64,000 nucleotides of DNA from Brevibacterium jeotgali. Its GTDB lineage: Bacteria; Actinomycetota; Actinomycetes; Actinomycetales; Brevibacteriaceae. Below are positions 25,904-34,798 of this stretch, one piece after another. The DNA lies in NCBI RefSeq assembly GCF_900169175.1, contig NZ_FXZM01000005.1, forward strand, positions 62,001 to 126,000, given 5' to 3'. The number at the start of each line of letters is the position of its first letter. The first letter of the stretch is position 1. Below the pieces are notes generated by a model that worked only from the letters and a program-made list of their open reading frames with translations, was not told the origin of the DNA and searched no databases. The position numbers were made by a program, and so were the translations under genes.

Positions 25904-26596
25904 TCATCGCACGACGAGCCGGTACCCGGAGCCCCTGACGGTCGCGATCGATTCGGCACCCAGTTTTCTGCGCAGGTACCCGACGTAGACGTCGACGACG
26001 TTGGACGCGCCGTCGTAGTCGTAGCCCCACACGCGCGACAGCAGCTGCTCGCGGCTGAGCACCTGGCCGGGGTGCTCGAAGAACATGAGGGCCATCGAGT
26101 ATTCGCGCGCACTCAGCTCGACCTGTCGAGTGCCGCCATCGGTGGCGACCGCGACGGTGCGGGTGCGCACGTCCAGCGACAGGTCGCCCGCCACCAGCGC
26201 GTCCGAGGAGGACTCCGCCGGCGCTGCGCCGTTCGCACCGGCAGGTCTGGCACGCAGCCGGATGCGCGCGAGGAGCTCCTCGAAGCGGAACGGCTTCGAG
26301 AGGTAGTCGTCCGCCCCGCCCTCCAGCCCGTGCACGGTGTCTTCGACGGAGTCCCTCGCCGTGACGATGATGACCGGGATCGTCGAACCGAGTTCGCGCA
26401 GGGTGCGCAGGACCGCGAAGCCGTCCATCCGCGGCAGGCCGACGTCGAGGACGAGCAGGTCGAACTCCCCGCTGCTCGCGTAGTCCAGGGCTGTGATGCC
26501 GTCGTCGACGACGGTCGGCGTGTAGCCGCTGGCCTTGAGTCCGCGGGAGACGAATCGCGAGATGCGCGGTTCGTCCTCGGCGACGAGGATCCTCAT
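25904..26596 (-). CDS. OmpR-family response regulator
   Basis: 230 aa. Receiver domain ~1-120 with Asp7/8-type acidic pocket (AEDE), phospho-acceptor Asp51 (LLVLDVGLPRMDGF) and Lys in DYLSKPF. The winged-helix domain ~135-228 ends VRGSGYRLVVR. The start overlaps the upstream kinase stop by 4 bp (ATGA). Gene order is kinase first, regulator second, then the poly-Asp protein, which is the reverse of the usual regulator-first order. Target genes unknown; the poly-Asp protein is the obvious candidate partner. Confidence 0.92.
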   Translation of the reverse strand: MRILVAEDEPRISRFVSRGLKASGYTPTVVDDGITALDYASSGEFDLLVLDVGLPRMDGFAVLRTLRELGSTIPVIIVTARDSVEDTVHGLEGGADDYLSKPFRFEELLARIRLRARPAGANGAAPAESSSDALVAGDLSLDVRTRTVAVATDGGTRQVELSAREYSMALMFFEHPGQVLSREQLLSRVWGYDYDGASNVVDVYVGYLRRKLGAESIATVRGSGYRLVVR

Positions 26597-28155
26597 GCGT
26601 ACCTCCTGGAGTCGGGTGGGGACGGGGCCGAGGGCCGGGGTGGGACGGATGGGACCGGCGGCACCTCGAACAGCGGGAGGATCAGGGAGAACTCCGAACC
26701 GACCCCGGGCTGGGAATCGACGTGGACGCGCCCGCCGTGACCTTCCGCGATCGCCCGGACGATCGACAGCCCCAATCCGCTTCCGGATACGGAGCTCCCG
26801 GAGTCCACCTGCACGAACCTCTCGAAGATCGTATCGAGCCTGTCGGTCGGCACCCCTGCACCCTCATCCCGCAGGCTGATGAGAATGCTGCGAGGTCCCG
26901 CATCGGCGATGCCTGGGAGCCGTCGGCGGCCGATAGTCGTGACGCGCAGGCGGATGGCTGAGCCCTCCGCGCTGAACCGCACGGCATTCGCCGCGAGCTG
27001 GACGACCGCCTGGATGAGGCGATCGCTATCGGCGAGCGCGGTGCCGTCCGCATCGGACTCCAGCGTCCAGACCCGCGCTCCCAGGTGTTCGATGCGGGCG
27101 AGGACACGCGGCCCGAACCGCTCCAGGTCGACGGGTGCGGTACGGATGAAATCGGGCCTCCGAGCCTTCGCCAGCGTCGACAGATCGGTCACCAGCTTAT
27201 CCATCCGCTCGACCTCTTCGAGCGCGATCTGCCGGCTCTCAGACACGTCCTCGGGGTCCGTCGGGTCCGTGGTCTCGAAGGTCCCGCGGATGATGGTGAG
27301 AGGGGTGCGCAGCTCATGGCTCACATCGCTCATGAAGCGCCGCTGCTCGACGAATCCGTCGCCGATCCGGTCCAGCATCGTGTTGAACGTACGCGCCAGG
27401 GCGGCGACATCGTCATCGGCCTCCGGAACCGTGACCCGCATCTCGAGGTCGTCGGGGGTGATGGACTCCGTCGCCTCCCGCAGTTCGCCCAGCGGACGCA
27501 TGAGCCGCCCGCTCACCAGATGTCCGGCGATCGCTGCGAGCAGCAGCACTCCGAAGGAGGTGGCCGCGAAGATCCCCGCAGACATCCAGATCGCATCCCG
27601 CTGGACGGAGATCCGGTTGGCGACGACGAACGTGCCCTCACGGTCATCTCCGGCGACAGTCACGGACGCCACCGCAGCACGATGGATCTCCCCGTCGACG
27701 GTGAGGTCGACGAAGACCGTCCGACCGGGCACGCGGAGCCCGCGGATCTGCTCGAGCACTGCCTGGTCCGACAGGGAGAAGGGCAGGTCGTCCGGCTGGT
27801 AGCGCGGTGCTCCGTCCACCAGCGCGAGGACGGATTCGTACTGGCCGGGGACGACCGCGGCCGTCGCGGACTTCAGGAGCTGGTCAAGACCTGCGGGCGA
27901 CTGGTCCATCGACTGCTGGGCGAGGAGGGTGAGCTCGTCGATCTCCTGCCGCAGCTCCAGATCGACGCGGTCCTCGAGCGTCTCGAACTGCGATGTGTAG
28001 GTGACCGTGCCTGCGGCGGTGAGTCCGACGAGCATGAACGCGAGCATCATCGCGAGGACCCGTCCACGGACGGTGCGGCGCCCGGGCAGCACCGCCGACG
28101 ATGAACGGTGCGGGCGCTCCGGTCCGCCCCTCTCATGGGTCATGCGCATCAGCAT
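26593..28155 (-). CDS. Sensor histidine kinase
   Basis: 520 aa from ATG at 28155. In-frame ATGs at 28149 and 28143, and a GTG at 28206, are alternatives, and none has a strong ribosome-binding site. TM1 is ~32-55 (VLAMMLAFMLVGLTAAGTV), the external domain ~56-170, and TM2 ~171-192. HAMP follows, then His280 in SDVSHELRTPL, the N box (LAANAVRFS) and the G boxes (DEGAGVP, GSGLGLSIV). All catalytic motifs are present. A short Pro-rich tail ends the protein. It is coupled to the response regulator by a 4-bp overlap. The external domain (~115 aa) has no recognisable sensor fold. Confidence 0.88.
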   Translation of the reverse strand: MLMRMTHERGGPERPHRSSSAVLPGRRTVRGRVLAMMLAFMLVGLTAAGTVTYTSQFETLEDRVDLELRQEIDELTLLAQQSMDQSPAGLDQLLKSATAAVVPGQYESVLALVDGAPRYQPDDLPFSLSDQAVLEQIRGLRVPGRTVFVDLTVDGEIHRAAVASVTVAGDDREGTFVVANRISVQRDAIWMSAGIFAATSFGVLLLAAIAGHLVSGRLMRPLGELREATESITPDDLEMRVTVPEADDDVAALARTFNTMLDRIGDGFVEQRRFMSDVSHELRTPLTIIRGTFETTDPTDPEDVSESRQIALEEVERMDKLVTDLSTLAKARRPDFIRTAPVDLERFGPRVLARIEHLGARVWTLESDADGTALADSDRLIQAVVQLAANAVRFSAEGSAIRLRVTTIGRRRLPGIADAGPRSILISLRDEGAGVPTDRLDTIFERFVQVDSGSSVSGSGLGLSIVRAIAEGHGGRVHVDSQPGVGSEFSLILPLFEVPPVPSVPPRPSAPSPPDSRRYA

Positions 28156-28194
28156 CGCCGATCGGTTCGAGAACGACAACCTCCGCCGACGCAC

Positions 28195-28227
28195 AGAGCG
28201 CCCCACCCTGCACGGGTGAGGCGCTCT
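28195..28227 (-). terminator. Terminator-like hairpin after tRNA-Thr
   Basis: A 14-bp stem with one mismatch (28195-28208 with 28214-28227) closes a 5-base loop, TGCAC. It lies 10 bp beyond the tRNA 3' end, at the 5' edge of the kinase gene. Confidence 0.6.
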
Positions 28228-28237
28228 GCGGAAGCGG

Positions 28238-28311
28238 AGCCTCCTATCGGATTCGAACCGATGACCCTCTGTTTACAAGACAGATGCTCTGGCCAGCTGA
28301 GCTAAGGAGGC
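28238..28311 (-). tRNA. tRNA-Thr (anticodon UGU)
   Basis: 74 bases fold into a full cloverleaf: acceptor GCCTCCT/AGGAGGC, D stem GCTC/GAGC, anticodon stem TCTGT/ACAGA with loop CTTGTAA, and T stem ATCGG/CCGAT around TTCGAAT. Anticodon UGU reads ACA, so it is threonine. The discriminator base is U, and CCA is not encoded. Confidence 0.97.
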
Positions 28312-28323
28312 GTACGGCGACTC

Positions 28324-28329
28324 AGTCTA
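28324..28329 (-). promoter_or_regulatory. -10 box (TAGACT) of tRNA-Thr
   Basis: TAGACT lies 12 bases before the mature tRNA 5' end, which would put the transcript start about six bases upstream of it. The -35 is not clear. Confidence 0.4.
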
Positions 28330-28355
28330 GACGATGGCGCGCTGCGGCGCATACC

Positions 28356-28389
28356 GCGACGGTCGGAGGGCGCACCCTCCGACCGTCGC
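28356..28389 (-). terminator. Terminator of the DsbA-like gene
   Basis: A perfect 15-bp stem (28356-28370 with 28375-28389) closes a CGCA loop. It lies 17 bp beyond the stop codon. Confidence 0.75.
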
Positions 28390-28406
28390 AGAGATGAGCC
28401 GGAGCC

Positions 28407-29282
28407 TCAGTTCTGGCCGGAGGCGCGGATGAGGTCCCCCGCGAATGCCTCGCGGTTCGACCAGTCGCCCTCGTAGGGCTCTCCGTCGACTGTGATGTGC
28501 GGGGTGCCCTGCACGCCCTCGCTGTTCAGCGCATCCTGCGTGCTGTTCTCGACGTAGCGGTCGAAGGCGACCTCCGTCACGCAGTCGCGGACCGTCGCGG
28601 CATCCTCGTGGGCGACGTCGGCGTCGACGTCCACGCCTGCCGATTCCGCGATCGACAGCAGCTGGTCGTCTTCCATCCCCGACTGGCCCTCGCCCGGCTG
28701 CTGAGCGAAGAGCTCGAGCATCACGTCGGGGAGCAGCGCGGACTGACCGGAGTCCGCGATGCAGGCTGCCATGTTCGCCGAGCGCGTCGAGTACTGGTTG
28801 CCGGCCGACATGCGGTCGAGGATCGCAACGGGCTCGTACTCGAGGACGATCGAGCCGTCTTCGGCCAGGCTGGTGAGCGTCTCACCGTTCGCCTCCTCGA
28901 AGGCCTTGCAGCCGGGGCACTGGAAGTCGAGGTACACCTTGACGACGGACGCCCCCTCTGCCGCACCGGAGTCCGCGACGGTGGGCAGGTCGGACACGTC
29001 CGCCCCCTCCTCCTCGCCGGCGGGCTGCACGGCCTGGATCCCGTCATCTGCGGCGGCGAAGGCGAGGGTGCCGGAGACCATCGCCTGCGGCGGCGCCACG
29101 GGACGCGAGGACTGCCAGACCAGCGTTCCGACGACGGCCATCACGGCTACGACCACCACGGCGATGCCGGCGTAGAGAATGGTCTTGACCGTCTTCTCCT
29201 TCTTCGCCTGCGCTGCGGCGATCTGGCGCGCCTGCTCCCTCGCGGCGTTGCGTCGGTCCTTGGATGACGGATGATTCGCCAT
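28407..29282 (-). CDS. DsbA-family thiol-disulfide oxidoreductase, membrane-anchored
   Basis: 291 aa. A charged cytoplasmic N-terminus precedes one TM helix (~34-58, ILYAGIAVVVVAVMAVVGTLV). The thioredoxin/DsbA domain sits outside (~112-288), with active site CPGC in YLDFQCPGCKAFEE and the cis-Pro loop in VQGTPHITVDG. It probably forms or shuffles disulfides in exported proteins. The active site is CPGC rather than CPHC. GAGGGG precedes the ATG. A TAGCCT -10 lies at 29323-29328 and two adjoining palindromes lie further upstream. Confidence 0.9.
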   Translation of the reverse strand: MANHPSSKDRRNAAREQARQIAAAQAKKEKTVKTILYAGIAVVVVAVMAVVGTLVWQSSRPVAPPQAMVSGTLAFAAADDGIQAVQPAGEEEGADVSDLPTVADSGAAEGASVVKVYLDFQCPGCKAFEEANGETLTSLAEDGSIVLEYEPVAILDRMSAGNQYSTRSANMAACIADSGQSALLPDVMLELFAQQPGEGQSGMEDDQLLSIAESAGVDVDADVAHEDAATVRDCVTEVAFDRYVENSTQDALNSEGVQGTPHITVDGEPYEGDWSNREAFAGDLIRASGQN

Positions 29283-29358
29283 GGCCCCTCATGATCGTTG
29301 ATGTTTGAATCTTTGCAGTACGAGGCTACATCCCGGGTTCAGTCGTCCGCTGTCAGCT

Positions 29359-29383
29359 TGTTCACAGAACATGTGAGCTCACA
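29359..29383. promoter_or_regulatory. Two adjoining palindromes upstream of the DsbA-like gene
   Basis: TGTTC-ACA-GAACA (29359-29371) is directly followed by the perfect 12-mer TGTGAGCTCACA (29372-29383). They lie just beyond the -35 position of the DsbA-like promoter and overlap the last codons of the kinase gene. They are possible operators; the factor is unknown. Confidence 0.3.
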
Positions 29384-31241
29384 GCCCGGGCTCCGGGAGG
29401 ATCTCGAAGGGGCTCTCCGGCGACGGCCACCACACGGCCGATGCCCCGCCCAGCACCGTGGTGAACGCGAGACCAGCGAGGACGACGAGCGCGATCGCCC
29501 CCGTCCACTCCGCTCGCGGACTCCGCACCAGGGGCGACACGAGCACCCGTGAGCCCAGACGCAGGTTCTGCGATCCGGGCCCCAGCCACAGGACCACGCC
29601 GAACACCAGTGCCGCGCACCAGAGGCTCCACTCCGCATTGCGCCCCTCCGGCACGATCCCCACGACGTCCAGCCAGGCCAGGACGGCTGCGGCGACCGCC
29701 GCAGTGGTCGGGAGGATGAGACTGAGCGTCGATGTGAGGATCGATGCGAGGGCTGAACCGGGGGCGCGAGCGACTGCCGACCAGCCTGTGGCCGCCTGGG
29801 GTCCGTACTCCACGAATCTGCGCCGGCGCGCCGCACGGAGGCGCCCGGCGGTTCTGGCCACGACCTGCCACAGCAGCATGACGGCGGCGACGAGCAGCGG
29901 CCCCAGCGCGGTGAACGCGATCGCGAAGAGATTGAGTGCCAGCAGGAACCACGCGGCACCGGGCAGTCGGCGCCCCTGGGCGGAGTAGGGCGAATAGGCC
30001 GGCGCGTCGAGCGGCTGGCCCTGGCCGTACGGCTGCATCTGTCCCTGCGGCCCCGGCTGTCCGGGCCCGTAGGGTCCACCGGCGTAGGCAGCCCCTGCGT
30101 ATCCGTTGGGCGATGACTGTCCGCGCTGCTGCCGTGCGGCCTCGTCGAGCGTGAGAGCACCGTAGGGGCGCTCACCCGGATGCTGTGCAGGACCCTGCCC
30201 GTTCGCCGACGGAACGGGCGGTGCGTCTGCCGGCGCACCTGCCATCGGCGCACCAGCCATCGGCGCGCCGCGTGAGCTGACCGCGGCTCCACCGTGCTGT
30301 CCGGCGCTCTGCTGGGCGACCGCCGGCATGCCGACGGCGGTCTGCGGTGGCCCGTTCTGCGCGCGCGGCTGCCCGGGGTAGGGGCCGGCTGACCCCACCC
30401 CGTCCGCCCGGGGGATCTGCGCGCTGGTGCCGCCGCCGAGCTCCGGCACGCGTCCGGATTCGATGTCGACGAGGGCCTGCAGGATCATCGCTCCCGACGG
30501 GCGGCGTTCCGGCTTGGGCTCCAAGCAGGCGCGCAGGAGCGGCACGAACCGCGCCGGCACGTCCTCCAGGTCTGCTCTGCCCATCGCCACGCGGCCCAGC
30601 ACCGCTTCGAGCGGACCGGAGCCGAACGGGTTGCGACCCGTCGCGGCGAACACCATCGTCGCCGCCCATCCCCACCAGTCGGTCTTCTCGCTGGAGGGCT
30701 TGCCGTCGGCGATCTCCGGACTGAGGTAGCCCGGCGTTCCCATGACGAGACCCGTCGCCGTGACCTTCACCTCGTCCGCGACCTGGGCGATGCCGAAGTC
30801 GATGACCATCGGCTCGCCGTCCATGATCATGACGTTCGCGGGCTTGAGGTCGCGGTGGATGACGCCGGCGTCGTGCACCGCATTGAGGGCGTCCAGCAGG
30901 GCATGGCCGAAGTGGACGAGTTCGTCCTCCTGGAACGGCCCGTTCCCCCGCACATCCTCGGACAGCGTCGTGCCGTCGACGAACTCGGTGATGATGAAGG
31001 GACGGTCGGAGTCGAGTTCTGCGTCCAGCACCTCCGCGATCCGCGGGTGCTTGATGCGCCGCAGTGTCCTCACCTCGCGGGCGAGTCTGCGACGTGCCGT
31101 CTCATCGCTGGAGATGTGCGGGTGGAGCACTTTGACGGCGACGGGGCTGTTGCCGCCGTCGATGCCCAGGTGCACGACGCCCATGCCGCCCGCACCGAGC
31201 TCCTCGATCAGGCGGTATCCGCCCAGTTCCTCCATTCCCAC
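29379..31241 (-). CDS. Serine/threonine protein kinase with C-terminal membrane domain
   Basis: 620 aa, GTG start. The kinase domain (~9-265) has the glycine loop GAGGMG, Lys37 (VAVKVLH), catalytic Asp131 (HRDLKPAN), DFG at 148-150, and GTPGYLSPE at the activation segment. A disordered Gln/Pro/Gly-rich linker follows (~280-415), with tandem APMAG and AP(M/A)AGAP units. About four TM helices finish the protein (~425-605). It lacks the extracellular PASTA repeats of PknB. The catalytic motifs are complete. It is transcribed divergently from otsA, from a shared palindromic -10. Confidence 0.9.
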   Translation of the reverse strand: MGMEELGGYRLIEELGAGGMGVVHLGIDGGNSPVAVKVLHPHISSDETARRRLAREVRTLRRIKHPRIAEVLDAELDSDRPFIITEFVDGTTLSEDVRGNGPFQEDELVHFGHALLDALNAVHDAGVIHRDLKPANVMIMDGEPMVIDFGIAQVADEVKVTATGLVMGTPGYLSPEIADGKPSSEKTDWWGWAATMVFAATGRNPFGSGPLEAVLGRVAMGRADLEDVPARFVPLLRACLEPKPERRPSGAMILQALVDIESGRVPELGGGTSAQIPRADGVGSAGPYPGQPRAQNGPPQTAVGMPAVAQQSAGQHGGAAVSSRGAPMAGAPMAGAPADAPPVPSANGQGPAQHPGERPYGALTLDEAARQQRGQSSPNGYAGAAYAGGPYGPGQPGPQGQMQPYGQGQPLDAPAYSPYSAQGRRLPGAAWFLLALNLFAIAFTALGPLLVAAVMLLWQVVARTAGRLRAARRRRFVEYGPQAATGWSAVARAPGSALASILTSTLSLILPTTAAVAAAVLAWLDVVGIVPEGRNAEWSLWCAALVFGVVLWLGPGSQNLRLGSRVLVSPLVRSPRAEWTGAIALVVLAGLAFTTVLGGASAVWWPSPESPFEILPEPGL

Positions 31242-31246
31242 GCGGC

Positions 31247-31254
31247 TAAGCTTA
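31247..31254. promoter_or_regulatory. Palindromic bidirectional -10 (TAAGCTTA)
   Basis: Read on either strand, the 8-bp palindrome contains TAAGCT, a TANNNT -10. On the minus strand it lies seven bases before the kinase GTG (leaderless spacing). On the plus strand it would give a ~69-base otsA leader. Confidence 0.4.
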
Positions 31255-31327
31255 GGGGAGAGACCTGAAAGTGCCCGGCCGGGCCGTTCGGCCGTCGTTC
31301 AGAAGGAGCTCGGGAGGAGTGCACAGC

Positions 31328-32887
31328 ATGACCATCGACGGGACTCACGATGAGACATTCGACTTCGTCGTCATCGCCAACCGCCTCCCCGTCGACAGAG
31401 ACATGTCGACCGAGCCCCCCACCTGGCGCACGTCGCCGGGCGGGCTCGTCACCGCAGTCGCCCCGGTCATGCAGCAGAACCGCGGCGCATGGGTGGGCTG
31501 GGCCGGTGCGACCGACCAGGAGTTCGATCCGTTCGACCTCGACGGAATGCACCTGGTGCCCGTCCCGCTGTCCTCCGAGGAGATCGTGCGGTATTACGAG
31601 GGGTTCTCCAACGCCACGCTCTGGCCGCTGTACCACGACCTCATCGTGCACCCGGAGTTCCACCGCACCTGGTGGGACGACTATGTGCGGGTGAACGAGC
31701 GGTTCGCGGAGCGCGCCGCCCGCGTCGCCTCACCGGGCGCGACGGTGTGGGTGCATGACTACCAGCTCCAGCTGGTGCCGGCGCTGCTGCGCGACGCCCG
31801 CCCGGACCTCGCGATCGGGTTCTTCAACCACATCCCGTTCCCCGGCTGGGAGCTCTTCGCACAGCTGCCGTGGCGATCCCAGGTCCTCGAGGGCCTGCTG
31901 GGCGCAGACCTCATCGGCTTCCAACGCGCCGCAGATGCCGCGAACTTCCGCCGTGCCGTGCGCATCAACCTCAATCGCTCCACGAAGGACACCGCGATCA
32001 CGGTGCCGACCGCTGACGGCGAGCGCGAATCGCATGTCGCCCATGCCCGCGCCTTCCCGATCTCGATCGACACGGAGGAGCTGGACCGGCTCGCACGGGA
32101 GGACCGGATCGTGGCGCGGGCGCGGGAGATCCGGTCCGAACTGGGCGATCCCGAGGTGCTCATGCTCGGCGTCGACCGGCTCGACTACACGAAGGGCATC
32201 CGCCATCGCATCAAGGCGTTCGGGGAGCTGCTCAACGACGGAAGCATCCTGCCCGGCGAGGCCACACTCGTGCAGATCGCGACCCCCAGCCGTGAACGGA
32301 TCGAGCAGTACCGGCAGATCCGTGACGACGTCGAGCTGGCGGTCGGCCGCATCAACGGCGAGTACTCGACACTCGATCACCAGGCGGTGCACTACTTCCA
32401 CCATTCCTATCCCCGCGACGAGATGGCGGCCTACTATCTCGCGGCGGACGTCATGCTGGTGACAGCGCTGCGCGACGGCATGAACCTCGTCGCGAAGGAG
32501 TACGTCGCATGCCGAACGCACGACGATGGGGTCCTCGTCCTCAGCGAGTTCGCCGGTGCCGCCGAACAGCTCACCCAAGCCGTCACCGTGAATCCCTACG
32601 ACATCTCCGGGCTCAAGGCCCGCATCCTCATGGCGGTGCGCATGCCCGATGCGGAGCGCCGTCGCCGCATGCGCGCGATGCGCCGCAAGCTGCGCACCGA
32701 TGATGTGCGACGCTGGTCCGCGGACTTCCTGGGCACACTCCGCGGCCTGGCCGCAGCACGCCAGGGAACCGCGCCGGCCGTCATGCACCGACCGGCCATG
32801 CCGGAATCACCCGACGTGCTGGAACCGCCCGCCTCGGCGCCGCCCGCAGTTCCGAAACCCCCCGCAGCCTCGGAGACCACTCAGTGA
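31328..32887 (+). CDS. otsA: Trehalose-6-phosphate synthase
   Basis: 519 aa from ATG at 31328, with GGGAGGAG about nine bases upstream. The GT20 fold begins [24 protein letters not shown] and [17 protein letters not shown] carry the UDP-glucose and glucose-6-phosphate contacts; the late motif is [16 protein letters not shown]. It makes trehalose-6-phosphate from UDP-glucose and glucose-6-phosphate. A Pro-rich tail of ~45 residues exceeds the E. coli length. otsB overlaps by 4 bp, so the two-step trehalose pathway is coupled. Confidence 0.96.
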   Translation: MTIDGTHDETFDFVVIANRLPVDRDMSTEPPTWRTSPGGLVTAVAPVMQQNRGAWVGWAGATDQEFDPFDLDGMHLVPVPLSSEEIVRYYEGFSNATLWPLYHDLIVHPEFHRTWWDDYVRVNERFAERAARVASPGATVWVHDYQLQLVPALLRDARPDLAIGFFNHIPFPGWELFAQLPWRSQVLEGLLGADLIGFQRAADAANFRRAVRINLNRSTKDTAITVPTADGERESHVAHARAFPISIDTEELDRLAREDRIVARAREIRSELGDPEVLMLGVDRLDYTKGIRHRIKAFGELLNDGSILPGEATLVQIATPSRERIEQYRQIRDDVELAVGRINGEYSTLDHQAVHYFHHSYPRDEMAAYYLAADVMLVTALRDGMNLVAKEYVACRTHDDGVLVLSEFAGAAEQLTQAVTVNPYDISGLKARILMAVRMPDAERRRRMRAMRRKLRTDDVRRWSADFLGTLRGLAAARQGTAPAVMHRPAMPESPDVLEPPASAPPAVPKPPAASETTQ

Positions 32888-33792
32888 CCCGCGATATCCA
32901 GCCGCCCGTCATTCCCCCGGACGCGCTCGACATCACGGCCATCGCCTCGGCGAGAACCCTGCTGATCGCGCTCGACTTCGACGGGGTCATCGCCCCGCTG
33001 CAGGACGACCCGGGTTCGTCCGCGCCACTGCCGGCCTCCGCTGACGCGGTCGCCGCACTCGCGGCGCTGCCGCACACTCCCGTCGGGTACATCTCGGGGC
33101 GGAGCATCGCCGTGCTGCAGGACCTGTCGGACGCCCCCGCCGGCGCGATCTTCATCGGCTCCCACGGCCTGGAGACGGACTTCTCCGCACTCGACCCGGC
33201 ACACGAGTCGCTCGCCACGGCTCGTCGCCGCGAGTACTCCACGCCCCTCACCGCGGCAGAGACGGCGACGCTCGCGCAGCTCGACGCCGCATTCGAGGAG
33301 GTCCGCGCCCGCACTCCCGCAGCCGGACACGGCGAGCTGCGGATCGAGCGGAAGCCACTGGGCCGCACGGCGCACACCCGCGGGACGAGTGCGGAGCGCG
33401 CAGCCTTCTTCACAGCGGAACTCACCGCACTCGCGGAGCGGATGCCTCAGCTGCGGAGCTTCGCGGGGCACGCGATGACCGAATTCGCGGTCCGCATGGA
33501 GACGAAGGGCCACGGCCTGGCACGCATGCTCGAGGCGACGAGTGCGGACGCCGTCGTCTTCCTGGGCGACGACACGACCGACGAGGACGCGTTCGCCTAC
33601 CTGAACGAACGCGGCGACATCGCGTCGCTGCCGGTCAAGGTGGGCACGCAGGACACCTGCGCGCCGTTCCGCATCGCCGATCCCGAAGCCGTCTCCACCA
33701 TCCTGGCCCGGCTCGCAGCGGAACGCGGCCTGCACCTCGGCGGCGGTTCCACCGGTGCCACCGGCACAGCCGGGGCCGTCAGCGCTTCGTGA
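32884..33792 (+). CDS. otsB: Trehalose-6-phosphate phosphatase
   Basis: 302 aa, GTG start overlapping the otsA stop by 4 bp. HAD-type phosphatase: motif I LIALDFDGVIAPL, then YISGRS, a helical cap, and motif IV FLGDDTTDEDAF. It releases trehalose from trehalose-6-phosphate. The 3' end overlaps the converging LacI-type gene by 14 bp, and the last residues are a Gly/Ala-rich run that contributes little to the fold. Trehalose serves as osmoprotectant and, in some actinobacteria, as glycolipid precursor. Confidence 0.95.
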   Translation: MTRDIQPPVIPPDALDITAIASARTLLIALDFDGVIAPLQDDPGSSAPLPASADAVAALAALPHTPVGYISGRSIAVLQDLSDAPAGAIFIGSHGLETDFSALDPAHESLATARRREYSTPLTAAETATLAQLDAAFEEVRARTPAAGHGELRIERKPLGRTAHTRGTSAERAAFFTAELTALAERMPQLRSFAGHAMTEFAVRMETKGHGLARMLEATSADAVVFLGDDTTDEDAFAYLNERGDIASLPVKVGTQDTCAPFRIADPEAVSTILARLAAERGLHLGGGSTGATGTAGAVSAS

Positions 33793-34798
33793 CCGGACGC
33801 ACGGACGCCCGGAGCACGAGGTCCGGCACCACCCGGTAGTGCGCGGGCGCGGACGGTGCGTGCCCCGCATCGCGCTGGTCGATGATCCGTCGCAGCTCGG
33901 AGACCGCGGACTCCGCGAGCTGGGTCCAGTCGTACGTGACCTGGGACATCGGCGGGTCGAGCACATCGGCGTCCGGCAGGTCGCCCACCGTGAGCAGCGA
34001 CAGGTCCTCCGGCATGTGGAGCCGCGCACGCGCGGTCGCCTCGAGGAAGCCCAGCGTGATCGCGGGCGACGAGCTGATGGCGGCGGTGATGCCCTGGGCG
34101 AGCAGGACCTCGGCCGCGTGGGCCCCTGCGAGCTGTCCTTCGCGCGTGACCTCGACGGGCGCCTCGGCACGGCTCGCCTGCACGTGGAGGGTCTGCGCGA
34201 CCGCCTGCCGGAACACGTTCGCGCGCGATTCGGCCGCAGAGTTCTGGACGACGGCGAATCCGATCCGGCGATGGCCCATGTGCGCGAGGTGGCGCACAGC
34301 GGTCTCGATGCCGCTCGACGCATCCAGCACGAACTGCGGCAGTCCGGAGTGCGGGGCGTTGGAGATGCGTACGACGGGCATCCCCGCTGCGGCGAGCCGC
34401 TGCGATTCGCCGCCGGCGTCAGCCCCGCCCAGGACGATCGCTCCGGCGACTCCGCGCGACGCGAACGCCGCAGCAGGGTCCAGTCCGTCGCCCGCCGCCG
34501 CGGTCACCGCGATCTCCCCCAGCGCGAAGATGCGGCGGTTGAGGGCGAGCGCGAGTGTGCCGTAGGGATCGACGTCCGGCCCCACCAGCGCATTGGAGAC
34601 GACAGCGATGAGCCGGGCGCCGCTGGACGTGCCCGGGTTCGTCGCCGGGGGCGGCTCCACGCCCAGGCTGCGCAGCGCGATCGACACGGCTCTGCGCGCA
34701 TCCGCCGACACTTCGGGTCGATCGCGCAGCACGCGCGACACCGTGGACAGGGAGAGCCCGGAGGCCTCCGCGATGCGGGCGAGGGTGGGGCGGCTCAT
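33779..34798 (-). CDS. LacI-family transcriptional regulator (second of an overlapping pair)
   Basis: 339 aa from ATG at 34798. The N-terminal helix-turn-helix is RPTLARIAEASGLSLSTVSR and the hinge is intact. The periplasmic-binding-type sensor domain (~60-335) includes HMGHRRIGF. The start overlaps the stop of the other LacI gene by 4 bp. The two proteins share the LacI head but differ in the effector domain, so they are probably not a recent duplication. It is a likely regulator of sugar or sugar-acid genes; otsAB or the nearby dehydrogenase are candidates by position only. Confidence 0.88.
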   Translation of the reverse strand: MSRPTLARIAEASGLSLSTVSRVLRDRPEVSADARRAVSIALRSLGVEPPPATNPGTSSGARLIAVVSNALVGPDVDPYGTLALALNRRIFALGEIAVTAAAGDGLDPAAAFASRGVAGAIVLGGADAGGESQRLAAAGMPVVRISNAPHSGLPQFVLDASSGIETAVRHLAHMGHRRIGFAVVQNSAAESRANVFRQAVAQTLHVQASRAEAPVEVTREGQLAGAHAAEVLLAQGITAAISSSPAITLGFLEATARARLHMPEDLSLLTVGDLPDADVLDPPMSQVTYDWTQLAESAVSELRRIIDQRDAGHAPSAPAHYRVVPDLVLRASVRPVTKR

